A stretch of 64,000 nucleotides of DNA from Clostridiales bacterium (GCA_015243575.1 CP042469.1:3810929-3874928); one strand, 5' to 3'; positions 26,574 to 35,361 are shown, numbered from the stretch's first letter. Translations and numbers: made by a program. Notes: generated from the letters alone by a model not told the origin.

Positions 26574-28311
26574 GACAATGAGAAGAATTTTTCAATGGTG
26601 CGGATCGAGGAGGAACAGGCTTTATTGGGGATTTTTATGGTCTTTTCTGAGCGCAATGTTCACTGCCATGCCCATAATTGGTGCGGCTTACGCGTTGAAC
26701 CTTATGCTGGAGCATCAGGCAGGCAGAAGGATCCTTACCCCTGTTTACAGCCTGTATTTTCTTATATTTATGGTAATTATGATCATGGGAAGATTCTTAT
26801 TTTCCTATCTGCGGGCTGTCTTTCAGGACAGTGTGGGCCATGAAGTGACCGCTGAGGAGCGGATGAGGATGGGAGATATATTGAAGAGGGTTTCGCTGGG
26901 ATTCTTTGACCGACACAGTACAGGGGAACTGGTGGGCGCTGTGACAACCGACCTCTCCTTCGTGGAAATGTATGCTATGAACATGTTGGACACGGTAATC
27001 GGCGGATATATCAGCGCCTTTGCTATGATCCTTTGCCTTGGATTTTATAGTTGGACCGCCGCAGTCATTGCCGTAATAGGAGTGGCCTTATCTGCACTTT
27101 CTTTGCGGCTCATGGGATATTTCAGCCATAAAAATGCTCCGGTTCACCAGCAGGCGCAAAATGAAATCATAACAGCCTCACTGGAATACATAAAGGGAAT
27201 TCCGGTTGTGAAGGCATACGGACAGGAGGGGGCCTCCACCGCCAACATCAGGAAGGCATTTCGCCGGCACCGGAGTATCAATGTAAAGATAGAGCGGCAG
27301 TACGTACCCTGCAACTGTCTTCACTTGATAGCCCTAAAGCTGGCGTCCGTTGCAATTTCTGGAGCTGCTGCGCTGATGGCAGCGGCAGGAAAAATGGCGG
27401 TCAGCGAGTTTCTGATGATGGCAATTTTTTCCTTTGTAATCTTTGGTCAGGTGGAGAAGGTGAACAATGCGACGCATGTTCTGCAGGTAATCGGGCCCAC
27501 GTTAGATAAGCTGGACAAAATCAAAGGAACGGATTTTATTGATGAAAACGGCATAGATCTTGTTCCTGATAATTTTACTATTGAACTGAAAAATGTGGAT
27601 TTTGCCTATGAGAGGCGCAAGGTGCTGGACGCGGTGAACTTCATCGTTCCTCAGCATACAACCACCGCCATCGTAGGACCTTCCGGAAGCGGAAAAACAA
27701 CAGTGTGCAATCTCATTGCCCGCTTTTACGATGCGGATTCGGGCTGCGTGTCCATTGGGGGAATTGATGTAAAAAGAATGAGCTGTGACAGTTTGCTTCG
27801 AAATATCAGCATGGTATTTCAGAATGTGTACCTGTTTCATGACACGGTGATGAATAACATTAGATTCGGGAAGCCGGATGCAACCATAGGAGAAGTGGAG
27901 GAAGCTGCAAAAAAAGCCCGTTGCCACGACTTCATAACAGCGCTTCCGCAAGGTTATGAAACCATGATTGGGGAGGGAGGTTCATCATTATCAGGAGGAG
28001 AAAAGCAACGGATTTCGATCGCACGCGCCATGCTAAAGGATGCGCCCATCGTAATTCTCGATGAAGCAACCGCTAGTGTAGATCCGGAAAACGAACACTT
28101 TGTCCAGGCGGCAATCAGCTCATTGACGCAAGGAAAGACCATTCTAGTCATTGCACATCGCATGGCGACCATCAAAAGCGCAGATCAGATTTTGGTATTG
28201 GATGAGGGACGCATCGTCCAGCGGGGCGATCATGAAAGCCTTGCGGCCCAAGAGGGGGTTTACCGGCGGTTTATTGAAATACGAAAACAAGCAGAAGAAT
28301 GGAACATATAG
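26566..28311 (+). CDS. ABC transporter, fused membrane and ATPase domains, subunit 2
   Basis: This partner half-transporter has 581 residues. The membrane domain (about 15-310) carries VSLGFFDRHSTGELVGAVT at the first coupling region. The ATPase has GPSGSGKTTVCNLIARF, VFQNVYLFHDTV, LSGGEKQRISIARAMLK and VILDEATASVDPENE. Start is GTG 26566, overlapping the previous gene; ATG 26578 is an alternative. Both ATPase sites look intact, so the heterodimer is not of the degenerate-site type. It ends at a bidirectional terminator. Substrate is inferred to be a metal chelate. Confidence 0.9.
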   Translation: MLKTMRRIFQWCGSRRNRLYWGFLWSFLSAMFTAMPIIGAAYALNLMLEHQAGRRILTPVYSLYFLIFMVIMIMGRFLFSYLRAVFQDSVGHEVTAEERMRMGDILKRVSLGFFDRHSTGELVGAVTTDLSFVEMYAMNMLDTVIGGYISAFAMILCLGFYSWTAAVIAVIGVALSALSLRLMGYFSHKNAPVHQQAQNEIITASLEYIKGIPVVKAYGQEGASTANIRKAFRRHRSINVKIERQYVPCNCLHLIALKLASVAISGAAALMAAAGKMAVSEFLMMAIFSFVIFGQVEKVNNATHVLQVIGPTLDKLDKIKGTDFIDENGIDLVPDNFTIELKNVDFAYERRKVLDAVNFIVPQHTTTAIVGPSGSGKTTVCNLIARFYDADSGCVSIGGIDVKRMSCDSLLRNISMVFQNVYLFHDTVMNNIRFGKPDATIGEVEEAAKKARCHDFITALPQGYETMIGEGGSSLSGGEKQRISIARAMLKDAPIVILDEATASVDPENEHFVQAAISSLTQGKTILVIAHRMATIKSADQILVLDEGRIVQRGDHESLAAQEGVYRRFIEIRKQAEEWNI

Positions 28312-28383
28312 CTTTTTGGTTTGACTCCATTGTACGAGTAGTGAGCCCAATCTCAAATAGATTAATAAAACAGAGATTCATAA

Positions 28384-28413
28384 AATAGGGTGCATTGTGC
28401 GCACCCTATTTTT
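28384..28413. terminator. Bidirectional terminator between the ABC pair and the DUF3787-like gene
   Basis: AATAGGGTGC (28384-28393) pairs with GCACCCTATT (28401-28410) and is followed by TTT. The mirrored A-run on the left gives a U-tract for the minus-strand gene, whose stop codon lies inside the right arm. Confidence 0.88.
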
Positions 28414-28576
28414 CGTTTTCATCCACGAAATCTTTTGCGAGGGCAACTTCTTGCTCGCTGGGAATATAGACGCCGGAAAGCTCATTATAAGTGCCGTTAT
28501 TGCTGAACAAAGCTGCTGTCACATGACTTTCAACCTTCGTTTTCCTGTTTCTTTCGTTTAAGTTTTGCTCTGTCAT
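28406..28576 (-). CDS. Small DUF3787-like protein
   Basis: This polypeptide has 56 residues. ATG 28576 is chosen because GGAGGTGA lies just upstream; the frame extends 21 codons further without a site. The C-terminal half, VYIPSEQEVALAKDFVDENEK, ends in a pattern (IPSE..V..AK..VDENEK) that resembles DUF3787, a small domain of clostridial proteins of unknown function. It is strongly acidic and has no membrane segment. Transcribed divergently from the Asn-rich gene. The domain name is from memory and would need a profile search. Confidence 0.6.
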   Translation of the reverse strand: MTEQNLNERNRKTKVESHVTAALFSNNGTYNELSGVYIPSEQEVALAKDFVDENEK

Positions 28577-28735
28577 CAAATCACCTCCATCACACGATTG
28601 ATGCGAGTACACTGTAACGCAGCGAATACTCGCCGCCAATTAACTATAGTTTATCCTTCGGCAGATTTAATAAACGGGTAAAATTTCTGAATAATATTTT
28701 TTTCAGCGCAGATACTATTATCGGAGGTGAGAACT

Positions 28736-28921
28736 ATGGACAACAGATTTGAAAACACAAACAACAACAACAATCAGAATGTACGCAACAGCCAGAATAA
28801 TATGCGTAATTCTCAAGAAAAGAACAACGCTAACAACAGCCAGAACGTGCGCAATAATACTCAGAACAACAACAATAGCAAAGACTTGCGCAACAGCCAG
28901 AATAATAACAACAATCGTTAA
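28736..28921 (+). CDS. Asparagine-rich small protein of unknown function
   Basis: This 61-residue protein is nearly half Asn and contains only polar residues after Met1. It is built of a degenerate repeat around R-N-S-Q-N-N (positions about 17, 25, 52, with a variant at 39-45). ATG 28736 follows the near-perfect ribosome binding site GGAGGTGAG, which argues that the gene is real. There are no Cys, Trp or hydrophobic cores, so it should be disordered. It lies next to spore-type and catalase genes; a spore or stress role would be guesswork. I do not recognise a family. Confidence 0.65.
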   Translation: MDNRFENTNNNNNQNVRNSQNNMRNSQEKNNANNSQNVRNNTQNNNNSKDLRNSQNNNNNR

Positions 28922-28941
28922 TAACAAGTTATTATTATTGG

Positions 28942-29002
28942 AAAAAACACGAGGTAGTGATCCGCTACTTCTTGTTTTTTTTGTAAGAAAAACAAGAAGT
29001 AG
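28942..29002 (+). promoter_or_regulatory. Three-armed mutually exclusive hairpins before the amidohydrolase
   Basis: A central arm (28965-28980, core CTACTTCTTGTTTTT) can pair backward with 28942-28957 (two mismatches), giving a stem followed by a T-run. It can also pair forward with 28988-29002 (perfect 15 bp). The first fold looks like a terminator for the Asn-rich gene, the second like an anti-terminator or a second terminator arm. The amidohydrolase begins at 29053. Confidence 0.65.
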
Positions 29003-29052
29003 ATTTATTATATTCAAGAGTAAGGAATTTATACACAAGGGAGCAAAGGAAT

Positions 29053-30249
29053 ATGAATCTTTTGATAAAAAACGGACGGATTCTCACCATGGCGGGCAAA
29101 GTATACGAATCGGGCTGTATTCTGATCCGGAACGACAAAGTTGCAGAAATAGGAGAATCAATCAGCATCGCCTCAAATGAGCAAATCGAGACGATTGATG
29201 CATCTGGGTGCTGGGTCATGCCAGGCCTGATTGACGCACACTGCCATATCGGAATCACGGAAGAGAAAAAAGGATTTGAGGGCGATGACTGCAACGAGAT
29301 GAACGACCCGATGACGCCTTACATCAGAGCGATTGATGCCATCAATCCAATGGATTCAGCATTCCATAATGCCATTGGATCAGGAATCACCTCGATGATG
29401 ACTGGGCCGGGCAGCTCCAATGTTGTAGGAGGACAATCCGCATTTATTAAGGCGGACGGGCGATGCATCGATGATATGGCTGTTCTTGCTCCTGCGGCAA
29501 TGAAAATCGGACTGGGGGAAAACCCTAAAAACAACTATGATGAGTTAAAAATGCTCCCCACTACCAGAATGACCATTGCGGCGTTCTTGCGGGAAGAACT
29601 TTTTAATGCGAAAGAATATTTGAGAAAGAAAGAAGCTGCAGACAAGAACGGCAGTGATTTTGAGAGCGACTTTAGAAAAGATTGCTGGATCCCGGTGCTG
29701 CGAAAAGAAATACCGTTGAAAGCCCATGCCCACAGAGCAGATGATATTCTAACCGCAATTCGCATTGCCAAGGAATTCGACCTCAAGCTGACGCTTGATC
29801 ATTGCACCGAGGGCCATCTCATTGCAGACGAGATTGCGGCTTCGGGATTTCCGGCTATTGTTGGGCCCACATTATCCTCAAGAAGTAAAATCGAAATTCA
29901 GAATATGGATTTTAAAACCGTTGGAATCCTTCATCGGCACGGTGTCGAAGTTGCCATTTGTACCGATCATCCTGTATCAAGAATTCAGTATCTGCCTATC
30001 TGTGCTGGATATGCGGTCAAGGAAGGTCTTAATATGGAAGAAGGTCTGAAGGCAATTACCATCAATCCAGCACAAATCTGCGGTGTGGCTCATCGTGTAG
30101 GAAGCCTTGAAGTAGGAAAGGATGCGGATATTGCTATTTTTGATGGAAATCCAATGGAGGTTTTCACAAAAACAAAATTTACCATTATCAATGGGAAAAT
30201 CGTCTATCGCGCAGATGAAAAAACCACTGACAGTGGGAGACGAGATTAA
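29053..30249 (+). CDS. Amidohydrolase (imidazolonepropionase-like, COG1228 type)
   Basis: This metal-dependent hydrolase has 398 residues. Typical features are a beta-sandwich start (LLIKNGRILTMAGKVYESG), the metal-binding HxH in MPGLIDAHCHIG, KAHAHRADDI near residue 225, DHCTEGH, and the Asp in CTDHPV. It ends with the family return strand NPMEVFTKTKFTIINGKIVY. The active-site set looks complete. The substrate (cyclic amide, dipeptide or carbamoyl compound) cannot be assigned. AAGGGAGC precedes the ATG. It converges with the manganese catalase gene. Confidence 0.85.
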   Translation: MNLLIKNGRILTMAGKVYESGCILIRNDKVAEIGESISIASNEQIETIDASGCWVMPGLIDAHCHIGITEEKKGFEGDDCNEMNDPMTPYIRAIDAINPMDSAFHNAIGSGITSMMTGPGSSNVVGGQSAFIKADGRCIDDMAVLAPAAMKIGLGENPKNNYDELKMLPTTRMTIAAFLREELFNAKEYLRKKEAADKNGSDFESDFRKDCWIPVLRKEIPLKAHAHRADDILTAIRIAKEFDLKLTLDHCTEGHLIADEIAASGFPAIVGPTLSSRSKIEIQNMDFKTVGILHRHGVEVAICTDHPVSRIQYLPICAGYAVKEGLNMEEGLKAITINPAQICGVAHRVGSLEVGKDADIAIFDGNPMEVFTKTKFTIINGKIVYRADEKTTDSGRRD

Positions 30250-30255
30250 TAAAGA

Positions 30256-30283
30256 GGACCGTCGTTTCCGAAGGTCCAATTTT
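30256..30283 (+). terminator. Terminator between the amidohydrolase and the manganese catalase gene
   Basis: GGACC (30256-30260) pairs with GGTCC (30273-30277), followed by AATTTTATAA. A short, moderate hairpin in a convergent gap of 41 bp. Confidence 0.55.
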
Positions 30284-30290
30284 ATAATAT

Positions 30291-30962
30291 TTAATTATTA
30301 AAGCTCGGTGGATTGACATTCATATTGTTTCGCATAGCATCGCTGGCTGAAGGAGTTGAAAGGTTGAAATAGAGCTTGGAATCCTCTGTCACGCCGAAAT
30401 CTTTATTGGATCCTGTATCCTGTACCTTGTTAAATGCCTGGCGGAACAAAGCATTATGAGCCTCCTCTCTATTCAGCAGAAAATCAATGGTTTCTTTTAC
30501 ATACTTATCATTGATCTGCCTGTAGAGGTATTCGTAAACCACCTTCGCCCTTTGCTCTGAAGCGATATTAGAAAGCAGGTCCGCACAAAGATCTCCGGTA
30601 ACCGTCACATAGTCGGCGGTCCAGGAGTATCCGGATGAATTCATCAAACCTGGATTGAGACCAAGGAGCACATGAGTCTGGATTTCTCCAACCCCAGTCT
30701 TTTCATAATCAACCTCATGTCCGTTGAGCAGATTAATGGTGGTTGCAACCATTTCCATGTGGGATAATTCCTCTGCACCGATATCTAAGAATAGATCCTT
30801 GATTTCCTGATCTTTAATCCGAAAGCTCTGTGAAATATATTGCATCGCAGCTTTCAGTTCGCCATTCCCTCCTCCCAGCTGTTCTTGCAGCAAGACCGCA
30901 TACTGGGGATTGGGTCGTTCAATCTTAACGGGATTCAACAATTGTTTTTCATGTTTAAACAT
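30291..30962 (-). CDS. Manganese catalase-family protein (CotJC-like), copy 1
   Basis: This non-haem dimanganese catalase-type ferritin-like protein has about 223 residues. Metal-ligand helices are visible as LDIGAEELSHMEMVATTINLL, here the EELSHME core, ASEQRAKVVYEYL and NREEAHNALFRQAF. ATG 30962 follows AAAGGAGG. It is longer at the C terminus than the cotJ copy at 47.2 kb and ends in an Asn/Pro/Ser-rich tail. Expected activity is dismutation of hydrogen peroxide, in spores or as an oxidative-stress defence. It probably follows the amidohydrolase at 31020-32450 in one leftward transcript (57-bp gap). Confidence 0.88.
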   Translation of the reverse strand: MFKHEKQLLNPVKIERPNPQYAVLLQEQLGGGNGELKAAMQYISQSFRIKDQEIKDLFLDIGAEELSHMEMVATTINLLNGHEVDYEKTGVGEIQTHVLLGLNPGLMNSSGYSWTADYVTVTGDLCADLLSNIASEQRAKVVYEYLYRQINDKYVKETIDFLLNREEAHNALFRQAFNKVQDTGSNKDFGVTEDSKLYFNLSTPSASDAMRNNMNVNPPSFNN

Positions 30963-31019
30963 AACAAACCTCCTTTGGTTTTGATTTTTAGTATGCGCCA
31001 AAGGAAGAATAATATGTTT

Positions 31020-32450
31020 CTATTCGTCGAATTCGAAATCTTGAGGTGTGAGCATCAGGTGCCATTGATTTGAATTATCTTCTGCTGCATCGTAAACCAC
31101 TTTACCATCAATTACGGTCATGACAGCCTGTAATTCTTTTAATGCTTCGATACTTCCCAACCCAAAGGGGTCTTTGTCAAAGACTGCAAAGTCTGCATGT
31201 TTTCCCTTTTCAATGGTACCGAAGCTGTCAATGATTCCCAACTGGATTGCTCCATCAACGGTGAGCAGATCCAAGGCTTCGGTTATCGTTGCCGCTCTTT
31301 GAATGCCGATCCAGGCGCCTTCTCGTTCATAGGTGCGTGGAGTTTCTTTGATATCAGTTCCTAAGCTTGTGTGCTCAAGTGCTGCATTATCCGCATCTTT
31401 ATCGTGTGCCACGGTGAAGGCGGATTTTTTATATCCGGCAGAACGGCTGGCTTGCAGCGCCTCCACTGCTTCTGCAACTGCTTGGCCTCCAATGGCATCA
31501 ATGTGAATGTCAAAGCCGTTGTCGGCTGCCAGCAGGCAGAACTCCCGCAAAGCACTATCCGTAATGGAGACAGCTCCGGGTGTTCGATCAACAAGGAGCT
31601 TTAACGTAGAAAAATTCACATGTTCATTGAGCTCTACGCAGTGCGTACGGTATTGAGACAGTTTCCGGATCATGGGTGCAGGATTAATATCCCTGGTGAC
31701 TAAAAGAGAGCCGAAAAACCGATTTTTCACCATATTCTCCTGATAAGCATGAACCATAAAACCCTGGTATATAGAAGTAAAATACTCTGGAGCACCGCAG
31801 TCAAAAACAGAGGTGAATCCCTTCTTGCAATATCGGAGCATGCCGTCTGTAAATTCTTTTGGAATAATGTCGGAATGAAAAGGTTCCAAAACATGGAGCA
31901 GATATGCCAGAGAAATTGTGGTGATCTCATCCTCAGCTGCTGCGGCCTTTACTGTCTCTGTTGCAAGGGTATTGAGCCAGCAGTGAAGTCCGCTTTTCCC
32001 CAGTACAACAACAGGCTTCTCCTGACAGATTTCATCCAGTGCTTCGCTGGCTTTGTCCTGCTCAAGAGACTCGAAGATCGATTCTTCATAGCCATAGGCA
32101 AAGATGATCTCTGAATCAGTTTGTGCACCTGCATATTCGGAAATTTGTGACAAGGTCTCATCGAAGGTACCTTTTTTCAGAAACAGACAGGAATTCTTAA
32201 ATGTGTCTAAAACAGGATGACCGGAGGTTTCTATCAAACCGGGGAGCATGAAGCCTCCTGCCAGATCAACGATTTTGGTATGCTTCCCTTCAAGTTCCTT
32301 GATATCTTCATAATCGCCCAAGGCGAGAATCAGCCCGTTCTTACAGGCAACTGCTTCCGTCCAGGGCATGTCAGTATTTTGAGTATAGATTTTGCCGCCC
32401 ATAAAAATGATGTCGGCTGTTTCTGTTTTCCTAAAAAATCCGAACGCCAT
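31020..32450 (-). CDS. Amidohydrolase family 3 (YtcJ-like), with altered metal motif
   Basis: This member of the amidohydrolase superfamily has 476 residues. Family features include the opening IIFMGGKIYTQNTDMPWTEAVA, VDLAGGFMLPGLIET, an IDAIGGQAV stretch at the place of HAIGDRA, and the C-terminal GTIEKGKHADFAVFDKDP. The usual HxH after PGxID is not present: the sequence reads ETSGHP, so one metal ligand seems lost. Length is about 60 residues under many YtcJ proteins. It may be inactive, or use one metal. ATG 32450 follows GGAGGA. Confidence 0.78.
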   Translation of the reverse strand: MAFGFFRKTETADIIFMGGKIYTQNTDMPWTEAVACKNGLILALGDYEDIKELEGKHTKIVDLAGGFMLPGLIETSGHPVLDTFKNSCLFLKKGTFDETLSQISEYAGAQTDSEIIFAYGYEESIFESLEQDKASEALDEICQEKPVVVLGKSGLHCWLNTLATETVKAAAAEDEITTISLAYLLHVLEPFHSDIIPKEFTDGMLRYCKKGFTSVFDCGAPEYFTSIYQGFMVHAYQENMVKNRFFGSLLVTRDINPAPMIRKLSQYRTHCVELNEHVNFSTLKLLVDRTPGAVSITDSALREFCLLAADNGFDIHIDAIGGQAVAEAVEALQASRSAGYKKSAFTVAHDKDADNAALEHTSLGTDIKETPRTYEREGAWIGIQRAATITEALDLLTVDGAIQLGIIDSFGTIEKGKHADFAVFDKDPFGLGSIEALKELQAVMTVIDGKVVYDAAEDNSNQWHLMLTPQDFEFDE

Positions 32451-32807
32451 AAAGTCCTCCATATTGATTTGCACCTAATACTCTGTAACACCTAATTCCC
32501 TACAAGATTTAAGGGCTACAGAGTGCTAGGTGGGGCATGAGTTTTGGTTTCTTTTATTAAATCATAAAGCGGTTTGTTTTTCAACAAATAGGGATACGTT
32601 CTTTTCCAATCGGAGATAGGGCATCATCAACAATGAAAACAACAGGAACGAGTATCTTGTTGCAATAGGGCTGTCCGGGTACTATTTTTGACGGAAATAA
32701 GCCTGATTTTGCAATCGTGCTCCACAAGACAATTCTGTTTGGTATATTGATTTGTATGATATAACAATGAAACTAAAAATAGAGGCACAGGAGGAACAGA
32801 AATAAAA
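32451..32807. other. 357-bp divergent intergenic region with a long hairpin
   Basis: No gene is seen. At 32472-32532 CACCTA-AT-ACTCTGTA pairs with TACAGAGT-GC-TAGGTG (14 bp with a 2x2 internal loop), and the loop contains a CCCT/AGGG mini-hairpin and a second copy of CACCTAAT. It would form in the leader of the leftward amidohydrolase. Near the right end TATAAC (about 32758-32763) may be the -10 of the lipoprotein gene. The rest shows nothing I can name. Confidence 0.55.
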
Positions 32808-34064
32808 ATGGCAATACGAAAAAAAATGTCCCGTGTCTGCATGCTAATAATGTGCCTGCTTCTCGCAGGAATCATGCTGCTCCCCGGATGCGGCATGCAA
32901 AAGGCGGCAGGACAGAGTAATAGCACAGGGAAAACCGCATCTTCCAGCCACTCGGCTGAAAAGAAGGAGGAGAAATCTGCTTATGTACTGACCGGTGTCA
33001 AATACTATGATGCAGATGGAACCTGTACCATGGAGATCTCGTATGGATACAATGAGGAAGGCAAAAGGGTTCGCAGGATGCAGCAGAGTTTTGGCGAAAA
33101 CGAAAGTATGTTCGAGTCGCTTTATTCCTATCCAGATGCTGTTACCCAGCAGGAAACGTACATTGACCAGGATACCGGCGTAAGAAGTCAGGTGGATACC
33201 ACAGTGTATGATGAGGCGGGTAAAATTCTGACGGCAACAAGTACAGATTATGACAGGGAAGGTTACTCAAATGTAATGAGCCAGATAGAATACAGCCATG
33301 ACAAACAAGGGAACCTGATCCTGAAAGAGGAGCATTCCACCGCAACGGTGGGCGGTGCCTTGAACAACATAACAAAAACGGAGTATACATATGACTCAGC
33401 CGGCAATTGCCTCACTGAAAAGCAAACCCATTCAAGGGAAGGGCAGGAGGATAAAGTCTGGCGTGATCTTGAATACCAGTATGACAGTAAGGGAAATAAA
33501 ATCAGGGAAGTAAGTCATATCACAGACGAGTATACAAATTCACCAATTGTATATGAATATAATGGAAAAGATCAGTTGATCAAAGAATCTCGGTATCAGT
33601 CCATACAGCCGGATGCTCTGAGTCAGTATATCGTTTCTGAATACGACGAGTACGGCAATACAACAAGATCACGATCTTATTCAGCGGATGATCAGCTGCT
33701 TTCCTACGTGGAATACGAATATGCCAAGATTAGTGAGCTGAAAACAGAGGGAAAAGCTGGGTCAGAAAAGGATCGTCTCTATAAATCCTGGAAGGTGGAT
33801 GGAACCGCGGCTTCCACAATTTCTTTCCAGATCATTGATCCGGCAAGCGGCATTTGCTGTGAGATCAAGAACTACGATATCCGAGCACAACAGGAAAGAG
33901 CAGAAGGAATGACGTCTACCTCTGCCGAAGTAGACGACAGCACCGTAGAGATATTCAGCGGACCAGACGAGTATACAAATCTAGCCTATTGGTTTGAAGC
34001 GGATGGAGCTCTTAAGCTGAGGGATGCAGCCACAGGAAATACCATTAGCTTGCATGCACAGTAA
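32808..34064 (+). CDS. Lipoprotein with YD/RHS-like repeats
   Basis: This secreted lipoprotein has 418 residues. The signal helix (about 10-27) ends in the lipobox LPGC, Cys28. The mature part holds repeated Tyr-Asp/Gly units such as YDEAGKILTAT, YDSAGNCLTEK, YDSKGNKIREV and YDEYGNTTRS, the pattern of RHS/YD repeats, spaced about 20-45 residues. These normally form beta-strand shells or bind surface sugars. There is no toxin domain or RHS core. It is followed by two more exported proteins; function unknown. Confidence 0.75.
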   Translation: MAIRKKMSRVCMLIMCLLLAGIMLLPGCGMQKAAGQSNSTGKTASSSHSAEKKEEKSAYVLTGVKYYDADGTCTMEISYGYNEEGKRVRRMQQSFGENESMFESLYSYPDAVTQQETYIDQDTGVRSQVDTTVYDEAGKILTATSTDYDREGYSNVMSQIEYSHDKQGNLILKEEHSTATVGGALNNITKTEYTYDSAGNCLTEKQTHSREGQEDKVWRDLEYQYDSKGNKIREVSHITDEYTNSPIVYEYNGKDQLIKESRYQSIQPDALSQYIVSEYDEYGNTTRSRSYSADDQLLSYVEYEYAKISELKTEGKAGSEKDRLYKSWKVDGTAASTISFQIIDPASGICCEIKNYDIRAQQERAEGMTSTSAEVDDSTVEIFSGPDEYTNLAYWFEADGALKLRDAATGNTISLHAQ

Positions 34065-34149
34065 TAAAGGAACGGGAATAGATCTAAAGTTGTTTGCATT
34101 GCTTGATCCATGTGGAATGAAAGCAGAACGGTTTCTGGGAGGAACAGTT

Positions 34150-35340
34150 ATGAAGAAATACCTTATCATTTTAATTTTTATGGCGATGGTGTTCAGCGTG
34201 CCGGCTGCGGTATCTGCGGAAACCTACACCGAGACCGTGGTGACTGGACTTGGTTCCGGCTATTACATGGCGTGGGGTACGTTCAGTGAAGGGATGTGTG
34301 CGTTTTCCGACGGTGAAAAGTATGGTTATGTAAATTCAGATGGTAAGGTGGCCATCGACTGCAAACTGAGCCTTGTCGCCTATGGTTTTGCAAGCTCGGA
34401 ATTTTCTGAAGGTGTCGCAAGGACCGTGATCAATGATAAGATCTGCTTTATCGACAAGAGCGGAAAGACCGTGCTTGCCACAAACTATAGCTATTCAGCA
34501 AATGCGAATCAATACAGTTGGTCTGACACAATGAACTGGGGTATCGCCGCCTTTCACGAAGGGCGGGCATGCGTTGTAGGCGATAACGGGAAATGGGGGT
34601 TTATTGACAAAACCGGAAATGCCATAACTGACTTTCTGTTCACCATCGGGGCAAAATTCGAGAACGGAAAAGCATATGTTAGCTATGAAGGCGGTGGCAG
34701 TAACCTCATCGATCTTAACGGCAATAAACTGTTTCCCAGGGATTATGGCAGAATTGATGAGAAGGAGGATGGAAGCTGGTACTGCTATGACCTGACTTTT
34801 CATCCAGAGATCGAGGTTGGTACCTTCTTTGGAACAGCTTACGATACAAACAGCTACGATGTTTATGATGCAAACTGCACCTATATAAAAACCGTTAAGG
34901 TTGACAAAAAATATGAGACACCGGATAGGATTGATTTTTTAAGAGCCATTCATCAGTATGGGTTTGACCAAAACAGGTACTCCTATGCGTATGAGGTGGG
35001 CAATGGCCTTGTGTTGGCAGAGTTAAAAGAGTTCGATGAAGATGGTAATTATCGTGTTCTGATAGATATTGCAACAAAAAAAGAATTGGCAATTCCACCG
35101 TTTGTTACGGCAGAAGAGTTTAATGATGACGGTATTTGTGTGATCGGAAGACGCTGTCCTGAAAATAATGTGAGCTATATAAAAATAGGCGCGATTGACA
35201 TGAAAGGAAATCTCCTGGTTCCATTTAATTACCTTGGAAGCAGCTGGGCAAAGAAATTCAACAACGGATTTCTTCTGGCACAGAGAGCCTCAGATCATAA
35301 ATTGGTGGTTGTGAAGCTCGCCGGAGCCAAATCATATTAA
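34150..35340 (+). CDS. Exported WG-repeat protein
   Basis: This secreted protein of about 396 residues has a signal peptide at 1-24 cleaved near VSAE. It contains WG-type (beta-strand) repeats: F-S-E-G-M-C-A-F-...YGYVNSDGKV, FSEGVARTV...CFIDKSGKTV, FHEGRACVV...WGFIDKTGNA and FENGKAYV...NLIDLNGN. ATG 34150 follows GGGAGGA; an upstream in-frame extension overlaps the previous gene and is rejected. WG repeats are found in surface and secreted proteins with unknown roles. Three exported genes in a row suggest a cell-surface module. Confidence 0.8.
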   Translation: MKKYLIILIFMAMVFSVPAAVSAETYTETVVTGLGSGYYMAWGTFSEGMCAFSDGEKYGYVNSDGKVAIDCKLSLVAYGFASSEFSEGVARTVINDKICFIDKSGKTVLATNYSYSANANQYSWSDTMNWGIAAFHEGRACVVGDNGKWGFIDKTGNAITDFLFTIGAKFENGKAYVSYEGGGSNLIDLNGNKLFPRDYGRIDEKEDGSWYCYDLTFHPEIEVGTFFGTAYDTNSYDVYDANCTYIKTVKVDKKYETPDRIDFLRAIHQYGFDQNRYSYAYEVGNGLVLAELKEFDEDGNYRVLIDIATKKELAIPPFVTAEEFNDDGICVIGRRCPENNVSYIKIGAIDMKGNLLVPFNYLGSSWAKKFNNGFLLAQRASDHKLVVVKLAGAKSY

Positions 35341-35361
35341 ATTAATTGGAGAGGAAATAGA

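Noticed and set aside
28688..28717. TGAATA-N17-GATACTA resembles a forespore sigma-F/G promoter before the Asn-rich gene
   Set aside because: The expected transcript start would fall inside or after the ribosome binding site at 28723-28731, which would remove it.
34024..34149. Upstream extension of the WG-repeat protein
   Set aside because: It overlaps the end of the lipoprotein gene, has no ribosome binding site and would bury the clear signal peptide.
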